DNA from: Candidatus Aerophobota bacterium
GTDB taxonomy: Bacteria > Chlamydiota > Chlamydiia > Chlamydiales > Simkaniaceae
Assembly: GCA_002401865.1 (NCBI GenBank)
Contig: NVUK01000013.1
Location: forward strand, 1 to 33,420
Direction of reading: 5' to 3'
Length of the DNA stretch: 33,420 bases
Shown here: positions 1 through 9,397 of the stretch, piece after piece
How the letters are laid out: every line of letters begins with the position of its first letter
How positions within the stretch are numbered: position 1 is the stretch's first letter
The notes under the pieces: generated by a model
What the model saw: the letters and a program-made list of their open reading frames with translations, nothing else
What the model was told of the DNA's origin: nothing
Database searches by the model: none
Made by a program: the position numbers and the translations under genes

Positions 1-179
1 ATGCAGGGAAAGAGGGTTTTGTTTCTGCGCATTTTGCTATGAATGCACGAGAGGAAAAAGCGCTTAAAAAAGATTTGGGTGTGACGGTGCGCTGTATCCG
101 TATAGAAAAAGAAGAGGGTGTATGCCCCTTTTCTGGGAAGCCTAGTCTTGCTCGAGCTATTTACGCTAAAGCCTATTAA
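1..179 (+). CDS. proS: Proline--tRNA ligase, C-terminal end (partial, 5' truncated by window)
   Basis: Only the last 58 residues are inside the window, read from base 3 to a TAA at 177-179. The product charges tRNA-Pro with proline in the cytoplasm. The visible tail contains VRCIRIEKEEGVCPFSGKP followed by a terminal AIYAKAY. This resembles the C-terminal extension of eukaryote/archaeal-type ProRS, in which a CIP-like segment, a GKP turn and a final Tyr close the protein. The rest of the enzyme lies upstream and cannot be checked. The next gene begins 88 bases later on the same strand. Nothing in the tail suggests decay. The identification rests on a short but distinctive end. Confidence 0.75.
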   Translation, partial: AGKEGFVSAHFAMNAREEKALKKDLGVTVRCIRIEKEEGVCPFSGKPSLARAIYAKAY

Positions 180-267
180 TTCATCCTCTCTTATTGAGGT
201 AAGTGTTTAGAAGCTTGAAGGAAAGAGCTCTATTTGGTACAGTTTTTTCAAAAAATTGGATGTATCT

Positions 268-2568
268 ATGCTTAAGTTCTTTCAGAAACATGAAAAAATC
301 ACTTTAGCCTTTGTTGTGCTTATTGTACTGGTGTTTGTTGGATCGTCATTTTTTGCTGGAGGAGGAAGCGAGTTGGGGGCTAAAGAGAGTGGCCATAGTG
401 TGTATGCTAAAGCGCTTAATGACTCTGTTGTCACTAGCGATGAGATGCATGTTATGAAGGCTTTTTTGTCGACTGATAGAGTGGATTCTTTAGAAGGGAC
501 GAGCCATTTTGCTAATTTTTTCAACTCAGGTGTGATTCGTAATGACTTTATTTTGTCAGGACTTTCACAAATTATTTTTGAAAAAGCGCCTCAATTGGTA
601 CGCGCAGATTTTGCTGAAGTGGTGAAGAGTCATAACCATTTTCGTCCTTATGTGCACCCTTATTCTTCGAAAATTAATGTGCACAGTATATGGATGCTTG
701 AAGCACCTGAAATGGTGGCTGAGTTAAAAAAACTCACTCAGGATGGGGAAAGTGAGCGGGATCAATTTTTAAGTATCGTTAACCTTTACAAGATGCAGGC
801 AAGATTGCCCTCTAAAGTGCTCCGAGAGTATTTGATGTTTTTAGAGCAGCAGTATGGAGTGAAAAGAGATGGACGTCTTGCTACTAGAGATTTGAATTTA
901 TTCGGAGCAAGTGACATTTCGCACTGGTTTGGAGAGAGATTTTTAGAGCAGATATGTCTTTTTATTCACAATACGGCGTTGATGCAAGAGAGCTCAGGAG
1001 TTCTGCTCTCTTTAGAAGAGGTAAAGAAAAACTTAATGGATGAAGGGGAAAAGTTTGTAAGATTGCATTTTGGAAAAGAGGGTGAGAATCAAGAGATTGA
1101 GCAGAATTGGCAAATGGCTTTAAAACATTTGGGTCTTAAAGAGAAACAGGCGCTTAATTGTTGGAAGAAAGTGATGCTTTTTCGTAAAACTATGGCAGAA
1201 AAAGGTAGTACTCTTTTACTTGATAACTATTTATTTTATGCTTTTAATAAAGAGGCTAGTAAGAGAGCCTTTGTTGATGAGATAACCCTTACAGAAGATA
1301 GGCGTTTTAGCTCATTAAGAGATCTTTTATCGTATAAGCTTTATACAGATAGACTTTATGCAGATAATAGTTTGCTTGGTAGACCTTTACAGATAAAAAC
1401 TGTGTCAGAGCTTCAAAAGAGTTGTCCTGAGCTTTTAGAAACAGTGTTTGAAGTGGAGATGAGAGAGGTTGATTTTGATTGTGTAATGGCTCAAATGCCT
1501 CTTAAAGAGATTAAGGGGTCTATGTTAGAAGATAGTTACTATCCATCGCTCGCTTCCCATTTTGATTTTTTACAAGAAGATGTAAGTGGCAAAGAAGAGC
1601 GTTATCGCATCATTAGAGCTCTATCTCGTCGGCAACAAGAAGAGGTAGAGAGTTTTATCAAGAGGCAAATTTTTGATGTTTCTTTTGATAAAGTGGTTGG
1701 GTTAATCCATAAAAAACGTCACTTTGCTAGGAAACTTGTTTTTGTAGGACAAAACCTCATTACTCCGCTTGCGGGAGTAGGTCAAGACGAGGGGAAACTC
1801 TTTGCCTTTTTACGCGCTATGGCTATAGGCGATACGGCAAAGCAGGGAACGCGCCGTACAGATTCAAATATATACACAGAGGACCGTGATCATTATTATC
1901 AGATATTAAAGTGCGATTTAGTGAAAACAGAGGGTGTTATGCTTTTTCAACGAGCTAAACGCCTGGGTGTTATTTCCCGCTTGTTGGATAAAGAGCTGAT
2001 GGATTTTTACGCTTTAGAACAAGAGAATGGCGCTAAAGAGTATAAAGATGAGCAAGGCAAATATAAGAGCTTTGATGAGGTTCAACTACCATTAATGCTT
2101 GTAAAATATGCACCATATTTAAGCGCATTAAAAGAGAAGTCAAACCAAGTTTTAGGTATTAATTGGGAAGATCAAACTGTTAGCGAGGGTCTTGTTTATC
2201 CAAAAGTAGCTTTTGTTGAGATGCTTGCCTTAGCGCGTCAAATAGTAATTTCTGGTAGAGACTTATCAGAGGATTTTGCCTGTGTTAAGAGAGAGCGGCG
2301 CGCGCTTAACAGAGGTGATAAGCTTGATGGATTTAGTTCTGATTTATTTAGTATGAACGAGGGAGCATGGTCGGATGTGTGCCTTTCTTTAGAAACCTAT
2401 CCTTATTTTTTCTGTATGGAAGAAATTACAAATGATACGCAGGGCAGCGGTGAAGTGATGGAGAAAAATAAAAAATTTTTAGCAAAACAGGCTAAGAAAG
2501 CTTTTGTATGGCAGTTTGCTGCTGAGCTGGATGAAAAGGGTTTGTTTGACCCGGTTAATGTATTGTAG
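268..2568 (+). CDS. PpiD/SurA-like membrane-anchored periplasmic folding factor (putative)
   Basis: A protein of about 766 residues. It opens with MLKFFQKHEKI, then one hydrophobic segment (about residues 12-30) and a Gly/Ser-rich turn. This is the N-terminal layout of PpiD-type proteins, with an inner-membrane anchor and a large periplasmic body. The body is charged and mostly helical, as in SurA-type chaperone domains. I see no clear parvulin catalytic signature, so a chaperone role is more likely than active prolyl isomerase. The frame also allows a TTG start at 256. ATG 268 is preferred because it places the basic stretch directly before the anchor as in the family. Neither start has a strong ribosome-binding site. 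A 5-bp gap to the next gene suggests co-transcription. The family call rests on architecture, not on conserved catalytic residues. Confidence 0.55.
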   Translation: MLKFFQKHEKITLAFVVLIVLVFVGSSFFAGGGSELGAKESGHSVYAKALNDSVVTSDEMHVMKAFLSTDRVDSLEGTSHFANFFNSGVIRNDFILSGLSQIIFEKAPQLVRADFAEVVKSHNHFRPYVHPYSSKINVHSIWMLEAPEMVAELKKLTQDGESERDQFLSIVNLYKMQARLPSKVLREYLMFLEQQYGVKRDGRLATRDLNLFGASDISHWFGERFLEQICLFIHNTALMQESSGVLLSLEEVKKNLMDEGEKFVRLHFGKEGENQEIEQNWQMALKHLGLKEKQALNCWKKVMLFRKTMAEKGSTLLLDNYLFYAFNKEASKRAFVDEITLTEDRRFSSLRDLLSYKLYTDRLYADNSLLGRPLQIKTVSELQKSCPELLETVFEVEMREVDFDCVMAQMPLKEIKGSMLEDSYYPSLASHFDFLQEDVSGKEERYRIIRALSRRQQEEVESFIKRQIFDVSFDKVVGLIHKKRHFARKLVFVGQNLITPLAGVGQDEGKLFAFLRAMAIGDTAKQGTRRTDSNIYTEDRDHYYQILKCDLVKTEGVMLFQRAKRLGVISRLLDKELMDFYALEQENGAKEYKDEQGKYKSFDEVQLPLMLVKYAPYLSALKEKSNQVLGINWEDQTVSEGLVYPKVAFVEMLALARQIVISGRDLSEDFACVKRERRALNRGDKLDGFSSDLFSMNEGAWSDVCLSLETYPYFFCMEEITNDTQGSGEVMEKNKKFLAKQAKKAFVWQFAAELDEKGLFDPVNVL

Positions 2569-2573
2569 TTATT

Positions 2574-3209
2574 ATGAAATGGAATCAAGACACATCAATT
2601 GCACCTTTAGATTGCTTTGCCTTTGACTTTGTAAAAAAAAGATCTAAAGCAGCAGCACCTTTAAAAGCAGAAAAAGCGCAAGTGCTACCTTCTATGGATG
2701 TTTTTGAAAAAGAAAAAGATTTTGCAAAACTTTGGTGGTCGGTATCTAGCGATGGAATACGTGTTCTTATCGATGTAGACAAGCCTTTAGAGAAGGTGTT
2801 TTTTCCTCACCAGGAAAGGGGAGATAGTGTTGAGCTGTTTATTGATACACGCGATAATAAAAATAGCAAAGTGGTAACGCAATATTGTCACCATTTTGTT
2901 ATTTTGCCGGAGGAAAAAGAAGAAAAAAGTGTTTTTGAGGTGACGCGGTTTCATGTTTATCACACTAGGGAGTTTGTAGATACAAGCCTGAGTGAGTTAA
3001 AAAAAGAGATTAAGAAAAAACGGTATAAGCTCTCTTTATTTCTCCCTAAGCAAATGCTTTTTGGTTTTGACCTGGAAAATTACACTAGGATCGGGTTTAC
3101 TTATAGGATAAATGGATTTAATAAAGAGCCGCAACATTTTGTTCTGTCTGGGGAGAAGTATAATATTGCTGCTCATCCTCATTTATGGGGATCATTTTTG
3201 ATTAAGTAA
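2574..3209 (+). CDS. CBM9/DOMON-like beta-sandwich protein (hypothetical, CT283-like by position)
   Basis: A 211-residue protein with no signal peptide. Its central part (about residues 58-130) reads as a carbohydrate-binding-module-9-like sandwich: a WW pair, then VLIDVDKPL, then GDSVELFIDTRDNK. The last resembles the D-S-V-E-L-F-I-D strand typical of CBM9/DOMON-like folds. The N-terminal 50 residues are basic and alanine-rich. It lies 5 bp after the PpiD-like gene and 15 bp before gcsH. The order CT283-gcsH in Chlamydia trachomatis, recalled from memory, fits. Ligand and role are unknown. A sugar-binding function is inferred from fold resemblance only, and a purely structural role is equally possible. 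Confidence 0.55.
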   Translation: MKWNQDTSIAPLDCFAFDFVKKRSKAAAPLKAEKAQVLPSMDVFEKEKDFAKLWWSVSSDGIRVLIDVDKPLEKVFFPHQERGDSVELFIDTRDNKNSKVVTQYCHHFVILPEEKEEKSVFEVTRFHVYHTREFVDTSLSELKKEIKKKRYKLSLFLPKQMLFGFDLENYTRIGFTYRINGFNKEPQHFVLSGEKYNIAAHPHLWGSFLIK

Positions 3210-3224
3210 GGAAAAGAGGAAGAG

Positions 3225-3584
3225 ATGAAGTTTTCTAAAACACATGAGTGGGTAGAGATAGATGAGGCAGGCAAAGTAGCAAAGATAGGGATTTCGAAGA
3301 AAGCTTTAAGCGAGCTTGGCGAGATTGTCTTTATCCAACTACCTAAAGAGGGGCAAATACTCAGTGATGATGAGCCTATGGCTGTTGTGGAGTCTACTAA
3401 AGCAGCAATTGATATCTATTCTCCGGTTCAAGGGCGCGTTTGTAAAATTAATACGGATTTAGTAGAGAATGTAGAAATACTTAATAGTGATCCTCAAGGG
3501 AGAGGATGGCTTTGTGAAGTAGAGCTAGAAACTCCTTTTTCAGACGAGCATTTAATGAGCCCCGCGTGCTATGCTGAGCTCTAG
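3225..3584 (+). CDS. gcsH: Glycine cleavage H-like lipoyl carrier protein
   Basis: A 119-residue protein of normal GcvH length. It starts with the family's typical KTHEWV segment. It carries the lipoyl-attachment motif ESTKAAIDIYSP, with the modified lysine at about residue 59, and then NSDPQGRGWLCEVE near the end, which matches the conserved N-x-D-P...G-W-L region. The protein carries a lipoyl arm that holds the aminomethyl intermediate of glycine cleavage. It can also act as a lipoate relay to 2-oxoacid dehydrogenases. No gcvT or gcvP lies nearby, so a lipoate-relay role is plausible here. The start ATG follows a purine-rich AGGAAGAG ribosome-binding site. It belongs to a tightly spaced run with the two genes upstream. 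Confidence 0.93.
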   Translation: MKFSKTHEWVEIDEAGKVAKIGISKKALSELGEIVFIQLPKEGQILSDDEPMAVVESTKAAIDIYSPVQGRVCKINTDLVENVEILNSDPQGRGWLCEVELETPFSDEHLMSPACYAEL

Positions 3585-3638
3585 TAGGAGAGGGAAATCT
3601 TAAAGAGATAGACCCTGGACGGGTAGTAGGTGTAGACA

Positions 3639-6600
3639 ATGAGCAAAGGAATAAAAAGACTATCGATTAGCTTATGTGTAGTTTTTGGTCTGTTTTTTTC
3701 GCTGATTGTATTTCAAGATCAACTAATTCCCTTAGTGATTAAGCGCTTTATTAATAATAGAGCTCCAGGCATTAAACTAGAGGATTTTTCCTTTGAGAAA
3801 TGTAAATGGGGTAAAGACAGGTTTGTCTTAACAGGTGTCAATTTTAACGTGATGGCGCCAGGGATCCAAGGCAATGTGAAAGCATCCAGCTGTTCACTTT
3901 TTTTTTCTTATAAAGGCGCGGCAAAAGTTTATTTTTCTATCGAGGATCCTCAACTAGATATTGCTGTATCTCCCAGTTTAGAGGGGGATAAAGTAGATGT
4001 TTATAACGTTATTAATCGAATGTTTTTCTCACCATTACCTATTGAAATTCGTAGGGGACATGCTCAATGTTATTTAGCAAAACAAGGCTATAGTTTTGAT
4101 TTTTCTATGCCACTAGGTAAAGAAAAATTGGTAGAAATTTCTCATTTGAGTTTAAGATCTACAGCTTCTAAACCCTCAGTAGATGTAGGGGGAGAGAGCT
4201 CGTTGTCTATTATGATGCGTAAGCAAAAAGATCTAAAGCAAATAGCTATACATGTAGATATAGCCTCTTTAAATATGCAGCTTTTAAATGACATGGCGCC
4301 TCATGTTTTTGATAATCAGATGTTTAAAGAAATAGAGGTGGCGGGCTGGCTTAAAGGTTTTATCGAGCTCAAAGCTTTTTATAAACAATCCCCACGTATT
4401 GCTAAACTAGATTTGTCTTTAAAAGAAGCGACTATTAAAGATAAAAACAGTGGTAGTTTAGCCTATGTAAAAAAGGGAGTATGTAAGCTTGAAGGCTTTA
4501 AAGAGAAAGGGAGGGATCTTGAGGAAGAAACAGCACTGGCTTTGGTACCCTATTTAGGTTTTTTAAAGAATTACCGCGCGTTTGAATTAGAAATAGACCA
4601 AGGATATCTTGGCTCAGAAATGGGGCCTGGGGGGAAGTTGGTCGCATTAAAAGATATTGAGATCAAGACAGACTATGAAGATGCTTATTTAAATCATTAT
4701 CACTTTAAAGCAAATTTGTATTGTGGAGGAAAGGTTAGGCCTTTACTGGTGATGGGGTCTGAGTCAAAAAGTAAGAGCAATTTTTATCGTCAAAGTATTG
4801 AAGAGGAGAGTAGTTTAGACCGGTGGCAATGTATTTTCTCTTTTAATCATCAAAACACAAAAAGAAGTTTAGATTACTCTTTAGAAATTCCTCAAGCTTC
4901 TAACGAAGAAATGGTTGCCTTACTGAAGCTAAAAAAAATATTTTTTAGAGATAGTGAGGATATCTCTTTAGGTGGGGGTAATTTAAAAGCTTATATCCGT
5001 GGAGAGCTCAGTGATCACCACCACTACCTTAGAGTACATTATTTAGATGTTGAAAATATTTTGTTTGCCAAAGATTTAATCAGTTTTAGTGCACATAAAG
5101 CTAGCCTTAGGTGTAATTTAGATCTTAAGAAAAAACAGTTTTATCGCCATAGTTCTTGGGATTTACATGTAGAAGAGGGAGCGTTTAAAAAGGGCAGTAG
5201 TCATTTTGAAGGAGTGCATTTTGAAGGGGGGATGAATGATACGTATGTTAAACCATCCAAACTCACTTTTTACTGGCTAGATAAAAAAACGGACTGTTTG
5301 TTTGAGGGACTGTTATCGCACCTTAATGCGGATATAGAGACAAGCTTTTTGCCTTTAGAGATCAAACGCTTTTTATCTAGTAGCATATGTCTAGAATCGA
5401 AGCAGCCTATGGCAGCTCTAGAGGTAAAAACACATCTTTCCTTTGGTTTAGACGCTACATTTTCTCAGATCAGAACAGAAGGGGTGTGTAAATTAAGTGT
5501 TGGAGAAGGGAAATCTCAAGAAGTAGAATTTGGGTTAAATTTTTCAGCAGAAGAGGCTTACAAATCTTTTGGTATAGTACCTTCGTATGCGTTTTTAATG
5601 GGATGGTTTAAAGCGGAACATTTAGAAGCAGATGCTTTAAATTTAGCTTTTTATCTTATGAATAAAGATTGGCAATGTGAAGGTAGTGTTGGTGTTGAGG
5701 GGAGTATCAACAGTAAAGTAGCACAAATTAGTATGGATCCGACAAACTTGGTGTTTTGCTCGGATATGGCAAAATTATATCCTCAAAAAGAGGGAGGAGT
5801 AAAAGCTCCACGTTTAAATTTCACCCTCGATTACCATACCAATATTTGGACAGGTAATTTGCCTTTAGATAAAGTTGTTTTCGAATTGCCTACTTTTGGC
5901 CTTGTCTTTACCCCGTTTTCATCGAAATTAGACTTACAAGATAACCTTTTCACATTCCATGATATCAAGGCTAGTTATGAAGGGTTAGAGTTTTGTGGGG
6001 AGATGACGCTGGATTTTTTCAAACCAGATTTAGGGAAAATTAAGTTATCTTGCGATAAAGCGCGTGGCAGTACGCATGATTTACAAAGTTTTTTGCGCCA
6101 TTTTGATGACTTTGAAAATATTGAAATATATGGCACAGGCGCTGTAGAGCTAGGCAGTCATGGAACAATTGACCTTGAAGCGGTGATAGGAAAAGAGAAA
6201 AAATTGTTGGCATTGGATATCAAAGCGCGCCTTTTAGATTACTCTTTGCCATTAAGCTCTTCTTGCTACTTAGACCAATTTACAGCTTCTATTGAGTACA
6301 ATTTTGACAAAGGTGAATTGGCTATTTTTAATGGAGAAGGGAGAGTAGAGGGGGAAGAAATTCTTGCTAGGGGAAAAAATTGGCGAGCAAAACTAGATAA
6401 GCTTACTTTTGACACGAAAAAAGAGGAGGGTTTTTGCAAAGCTCTTATCTCTTCACCCACCTATGATTTGATTGCCTTTAACAGCCGCTTTGAAAAAAGA
6501 AAAGAGGGATTGTTTATGGAATGTGACCAGAAGAGTAGCCGCTTTTTTGGTTCAACGGTGGATAAATTAACTCTATTAATCTCGAATGAAAAGAAATTAC

Positions 6601-8744
6601 AAGCTTTTGATGTGGAAGGAGAAATGTCAGGACTTAGCTTGTATGGGTTTTTAGAGCTTATGACTATTATGGAATGGGTCCCACTCCCATCTAAATTGCT
6701 CTCATCGATTCAATCGCCCAGATTTAATGGACTACTCAGTTATATGATCTTAGTGAAAGATGAATATAGCCACGTAGACTTAGAGGTTAAAGGTAAAGAT
6801 ATTCGCGTGGGTAAAGTAGGTATTCCTAAAGTGAATATTTCTATGACCAAAAGGGGTAGTAAGGTAAATATTGCGGATTTTGAAATAGGAGACTTTTCTC
6901 TTGAAGGTGGGGGAGAGCTGAAGAATAAGCGCTTGATGACAGATAGCTTAGATATCTCTTTTAAAGATAGTTTTTGCCACGTGGCAGAAGGCTCGTTTAT
7001 AGAAGAGGGGCGTATTAGTTTTAAAAATAGCTTTTTTGCACTCCATTCGGCAGATACTACGTTCCCTTTTTTAAGCAAATATTCTGCGTTTAAACATATA
7101 GGAAAAATTAAAGGGGATGGGAATATAGAAATTGTATTTTCACAAGATTTAGACGCTGTACGCTGCTTTGGTAAAATGGGACTTTCTCTTCTTGATTGTT
7201 TTGAAGAGGGAATATTTATTGATTGGATAAAACCATTTTCTTTTGAAGTAGACACGTTAGGCAAGGTCAATATTCGTGATGCTGAGTGCCAGATGAAAAC
7301 CTCGAGTGATAGCAATGTGTGGATAAAGGCTAATTTGAAGGAAGGGGTGTTTAATTTAATCGATGATGATAGTAACCATCTGCTCAAAGGTTTGCATTTA
7401 GTTGTGCCTCCAGAGGCAACACATTTTTTAGCGGAGAAACAAATTTTTCCTTTTATTAAAGCTAAAGGAAAAGGTTTGAGCATTTCAGGGGTAGATTTTT
7501 TATGGGAGAATCAAATTGATGCTTTAGCAGATATTTCTTTTGGAAAGAAGGTGAGTGTGGAAGCTTCTATCAAAGAGGGGTATTATTGGCTGGGTAAAGA
7601 ATCATGGTTTGTAGATGGGTCGAAGATAAGCATTGAAGGGAAGACTCTGCGAGGATGTTTAGGATTACAAAAAGATGCTATTGATTGGAAATTAAAGTTT
7701 AAAGGCAACTGGGAAAAAGAGCTGTTTGGCGCTGTTGAAATTATTGAAGCGGGGCAGCCAGATCAAAAACCTTTAAATATTGCTATTTCTAGTAATGAAT
7801 CTGAAGGGATATTTATTCAATCTGTTGAAGGGGATGTTTTTGGTTTAAGCATGTCTTTTAGACACAATCCTAAAGACTCTGTTTTAGACCGGATGGTTTT
7901 AACAGGAGGGATGCGCATTAATGGGTATAGCCTCTCAGATTTTTTGCCTGAGGTAGCAGCTAGTGTTATAGAAAAATTTGAGATAGGAAGAGGGTATGAG
8001 CTTAGTGGCGATGTTGTTTTATACAAAACAGTAAACGCCTTAAAAGATAGCTATTTTTCCGGCTTTTTTAAAGGCAAACATATGGAGTTTTACGGTAGAG
8101 AAATAGAGACTCTTATGAGCGAGGTGATTATATCTCCGCACATGATTGAGTTTAGTAATTGTTGTATTAGTGATGCTTCAGGTTTGTTTGAAATTCCAGA
8201 AATAAAAATTGAACGTACACCAAGCGAGCGTTGGAAAGTGCGTATGGACAAGCTGCATATTCAAGACTTTAGACCTAGTCTAATCAAGAAAATAGGTGTG
8301 TATCGAGGGAGAATCAAACCTTTGGTTATCCGTGATTTTAATATGGAAGGTATTGAAGGGTATCTCGATAACCTATTATCTTTTAAGGGAGACGGCCATT
8401 TTTCTTTTATCAACACCTTTAAACGTGACACCCATATACTGGATATCCCTTTAGAGATTTTAGGCCGTTTAGGCTTAGATATGGGGCTTTTGATCCCTGT
8501 AAAAGGGGGAGTTCAATTTGTACTTGAAGATGGTATTGTTCATTTTGTAGATTTAAAAAATAGTTATAGCTACGGAGACCGTAGTGAGTTTTTCCTTTCG
8601 AAAAAAGAGCTTTCTTATATCGATTTGAATGGCAATATCGACGTGCATATCAAAATGAAGCAACATGTTTTATTAAAAATTACTCAACCCTTTACGCTCT
8701 CTATTTTAGGGAATATCAGTAAACCCAAATATTCACTCCATTAA
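3639..8744 (+). CDS. Giant AsmA/TamB/YhdP-like envelope protein
   Basis: A 1701-residue protein. It has one N-terminal membrane segment (about residues 8-27) followed by a very long body of short alternating beta strands that looks periplasmic. The far C-terminus, with LSILGNISKPKYSLH, resembles the strand ending of AsmA_C-type domains (G-x-L/I-x-x-P-K-Y). Proteins of the AsmA/TamB/YhdP group form long hydrophobic grooves between inner and outer membranes. They help move phospholipids or support outer-membrane assembly. That role fits the neighbouring PpiD-like folding factor. I recognise the architecture rather than specific residues, so the subfamily is uncertain. The reading frame is intact over 5.1 kb, which argues for selection. 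The next gene starts 14 bp after the stop. Confidence 0.65.
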   Translation: MSKGIKRLSISLCVVFGLFFSLIVFQDQLIPLVIKRFINNRAPGIKLEDFSFEKCKWGKDRFVLTGVNFNVMAPGIQGNVKASSCSLFFSYKGAAKVYFSIEDPQLDIAVSPSLEGDKVDVYNVINRMFFSPLPIEIRRGHAQCYLAKQGYSFDFSMPLGKEKLVEISHLSLRSTASKPSVDVGGESSLSIMMRKQKDLKQIAIHVDIASLNMQLLNDMAPHVFDNQMFKEIEVAGWLKGFIELKAFYKQSPRIAKLDLSLKEATIKDKNSGSLAYVKKGVCKLEGFKEKGRDLEEETALALVPYLGFLKNYRAFELEIDQGYLGSEMGPGGKLVALKDIEIKTDYEDAYLNHYHFKANLYCGGKVRPLLVMGSESKSKSNFYRQSIEEESSLDRWQCIFSFNHQNTKRSLDYSLEIPQASNEEMVALLKLKKIFFRDSEDISLGGGNLKAYIRGELSDHHHYLRVHYLDVENILFAKDLISFSAHKASLRCNLDLKKKQFYRHSSWDLHVEEGAFKKGSSHFEGVHFEGGMNDTYVKPSKLTFYWLDKKTDCLFEGLLSHLNADIETSFLPLEIKRFLSSSICLESKQPMAALEVKTHLSFGLDATFSQIRTEGVCKLSVGEGKSQEVEFGLNFSAEEAYKSFGIVPSYAFLMGWFKAEHLEADALNLAFYLMNKDWQCEGSVGVEGSINSKVAQISMDPTNLVFCSDMAKLYPQKEGGVKAPRLNFTLDYHTNIWTGNLPLDKVVFELPTFGLVFTPFSSKLDLQDNLFTFHDIKASYEGLEFCGEMTLDFFKPDLGKIKLSCDKARGSTHDLQSFLRHFDDFENIEIYGTGAVELGSHGTIDLEAVIGKEKKLLALDIKARLLDYSLPLSSSCYLDQFTASIEYNFDKGELAIFNGEGRVEGEEILARGKNWRAKLDKLTFDTKKEEGFCKALISSPTYDLIAFNSRFEKRKEGLFMECDQKSSRFFGSTVDKLTLLISNEKKLQAFDVEGEMSGLSLYGFLELMTIMEWVPLPSKLLSSIQSPRFNGLLSYMILVKDEYSHVDLEVKGKDIRVGKVGIPKVNISMTKRGSKVNIADFEIGDFSLEGGGELKNKRLMTDSLDISFKDSFCHVAEGSFIEEGRISFKNSFFALHSADTTFPFLSKYSAFKHIGKIKGDGNIEIVFSQDLDAVRCFGKMGLSLLDCFEEGIFIDWIKPFSFEVDTLGKVNIRDAECQMKTSSDSNVWIKANLKEGVFNLIDDDSNHLLKGLHLVVPPEATHFLAEKQIFPFIKAKGKGLSISGVDFLWENQIDALADISFGKKVSVEASIKEGYYWLGKESWFVDGSKISIEGKTLRGCLGLQKDAIDWKLKFKGNWEKELFGAVEIIEAGQPDQKPLNIAISSNESEGIFIQSVEGDVFGLSMSFRHNPKDSVLDRMVLTGGMRINGYSLSDFLPEVAASVIEKFEIGRGYELSGDVVLYKTVNALKDSYFSGFFKGKHMEFYGREIETLMSEVIISPHMIEFSNCCISDASGLFEIPEIKIERTPSERWKVRMDKLHIQDFRPSLIKKIGVYRGRIKPLVIRDFNMEGIEGYLDNLLSFKGDGHFSFINTFKRDTHILDIPLEILGRLGLDMGLLIPVKGGVQFVLEDGIVHFVDLKNSYSYGDRSEFFLSKKELSYIDLNGNIDVHIKMKQHVLLKITQPFTLSILGNISKPKYSLH

Positions 8745-8758
8745 CTCTGGTAATTCTT

Positions 8759-9391
8759 GTGTGGGATCTTATTTATCCAAATTGGTGCGTGCATTGCCAA
8801 AATAGGCTTATAAGAGAAAAATTTTCTATCCATCCAAAAGTTTCTTTTTTTTGCCTGTGCTGCGCAAAACTTATTTTAGATGGGGGAAAAATTAGGCGAG
8901 AGGCGTTTTCGCTTTTTCACTACCAAGACAGTGCCCTTAAAGCTGTTTTTGATGTGCATAGTCCTTTATATTCGCTCTACTGCCAAGAAAAGAAACGAGG
9001 AGAGTTAGCGCAAACTTTTTTAGCTTCTATCGTGGTGCTTCTTTTTAAAGAGGCACTGTTTAGTCCCGGCACGTGGTGCTATTTTGTGATGCCTTCCAAG
9101 AAAAAACATTTATTCACTAAACACTCCTCTTTTTTCTCTCTTTATCAAACGATACAAAGCCAGTTTTCCCCGCACGTGCGGGCGTTATGGCCAAAGGTAA
9201 GTTCTCAAATAAAGCAAGGCAGTGATTGGGCAGTTAAGGGGCATGGTTTAATAGAAAAACCAGAGTCTATTTTTATTCTTATAGAGAACTATCATGCTAG
9301 AGAAAAAGAGGAAGTGAAGCAAATATTTAGATTTTTTAAGCGGCGCTATAAAGGAGCGGTTTCTATGCGTATATACGCTCTATTTTCTTAA
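8759..9391 (+). CDS. ComF-like protein with zinc ribbon but degenerate phosphoribosyltransferase region
   Basis: A 210-residue protein starting at GTG. The opening LIYPNWCVHCQ and FCLCCAKLI supply a CxxC...CxxC set (Cys 10, 13, 32, 35). This is typical of the ComF N-terminal zinc ribbon, where L-x-x-P-x-x-C is a signature. ComF proteins normally continue into a phosphoribosyltransferase with a VPVP-like strand and a DDVxTTG PRPP loop. Here the matching places read YFVMPSKKK and ILIENYHAREKEE, so the PRPP loop is lost. Catalytic activity is therefore unlikely. A DNA-uptake link is known for ComF in competent bacteria but cannot be assumed here. It follows the AsmA-like gene by 14 bp and converges on dnaA with only 6 bp between stops. 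Confidence 0.6.
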   Translation: MWDLIYPNWCVHCQNRLIREKFSIHPKVSFFCLCCAKLILDGGKIRREAFSLFHYQDSALKAVFDVHSPLYSLYCQEKKRGELAQTFLASIVVLLFKEALFSPGTWCYFVMPSKKKHLFTKHSSFFSLYQTIQSQFSPHVRALWPKVSSQIKQGSDWAVKGHGLIEKPESIFILIENYHAREKEEVKQIFRFFKRRYKGAVSMRIYALFS

Positions 9392-9397
9392 GGAAAA

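Noticed and set aside
6740-7483. 247-codon open frame on the minus strand inside the AsmA-like gene
   Set aside because: It lies wholly antisense to a well-supported 1701-aa frame, has no ribosome-binding site and a Ser/Lys/Pro-rich low-information product typical of antisense shadows.
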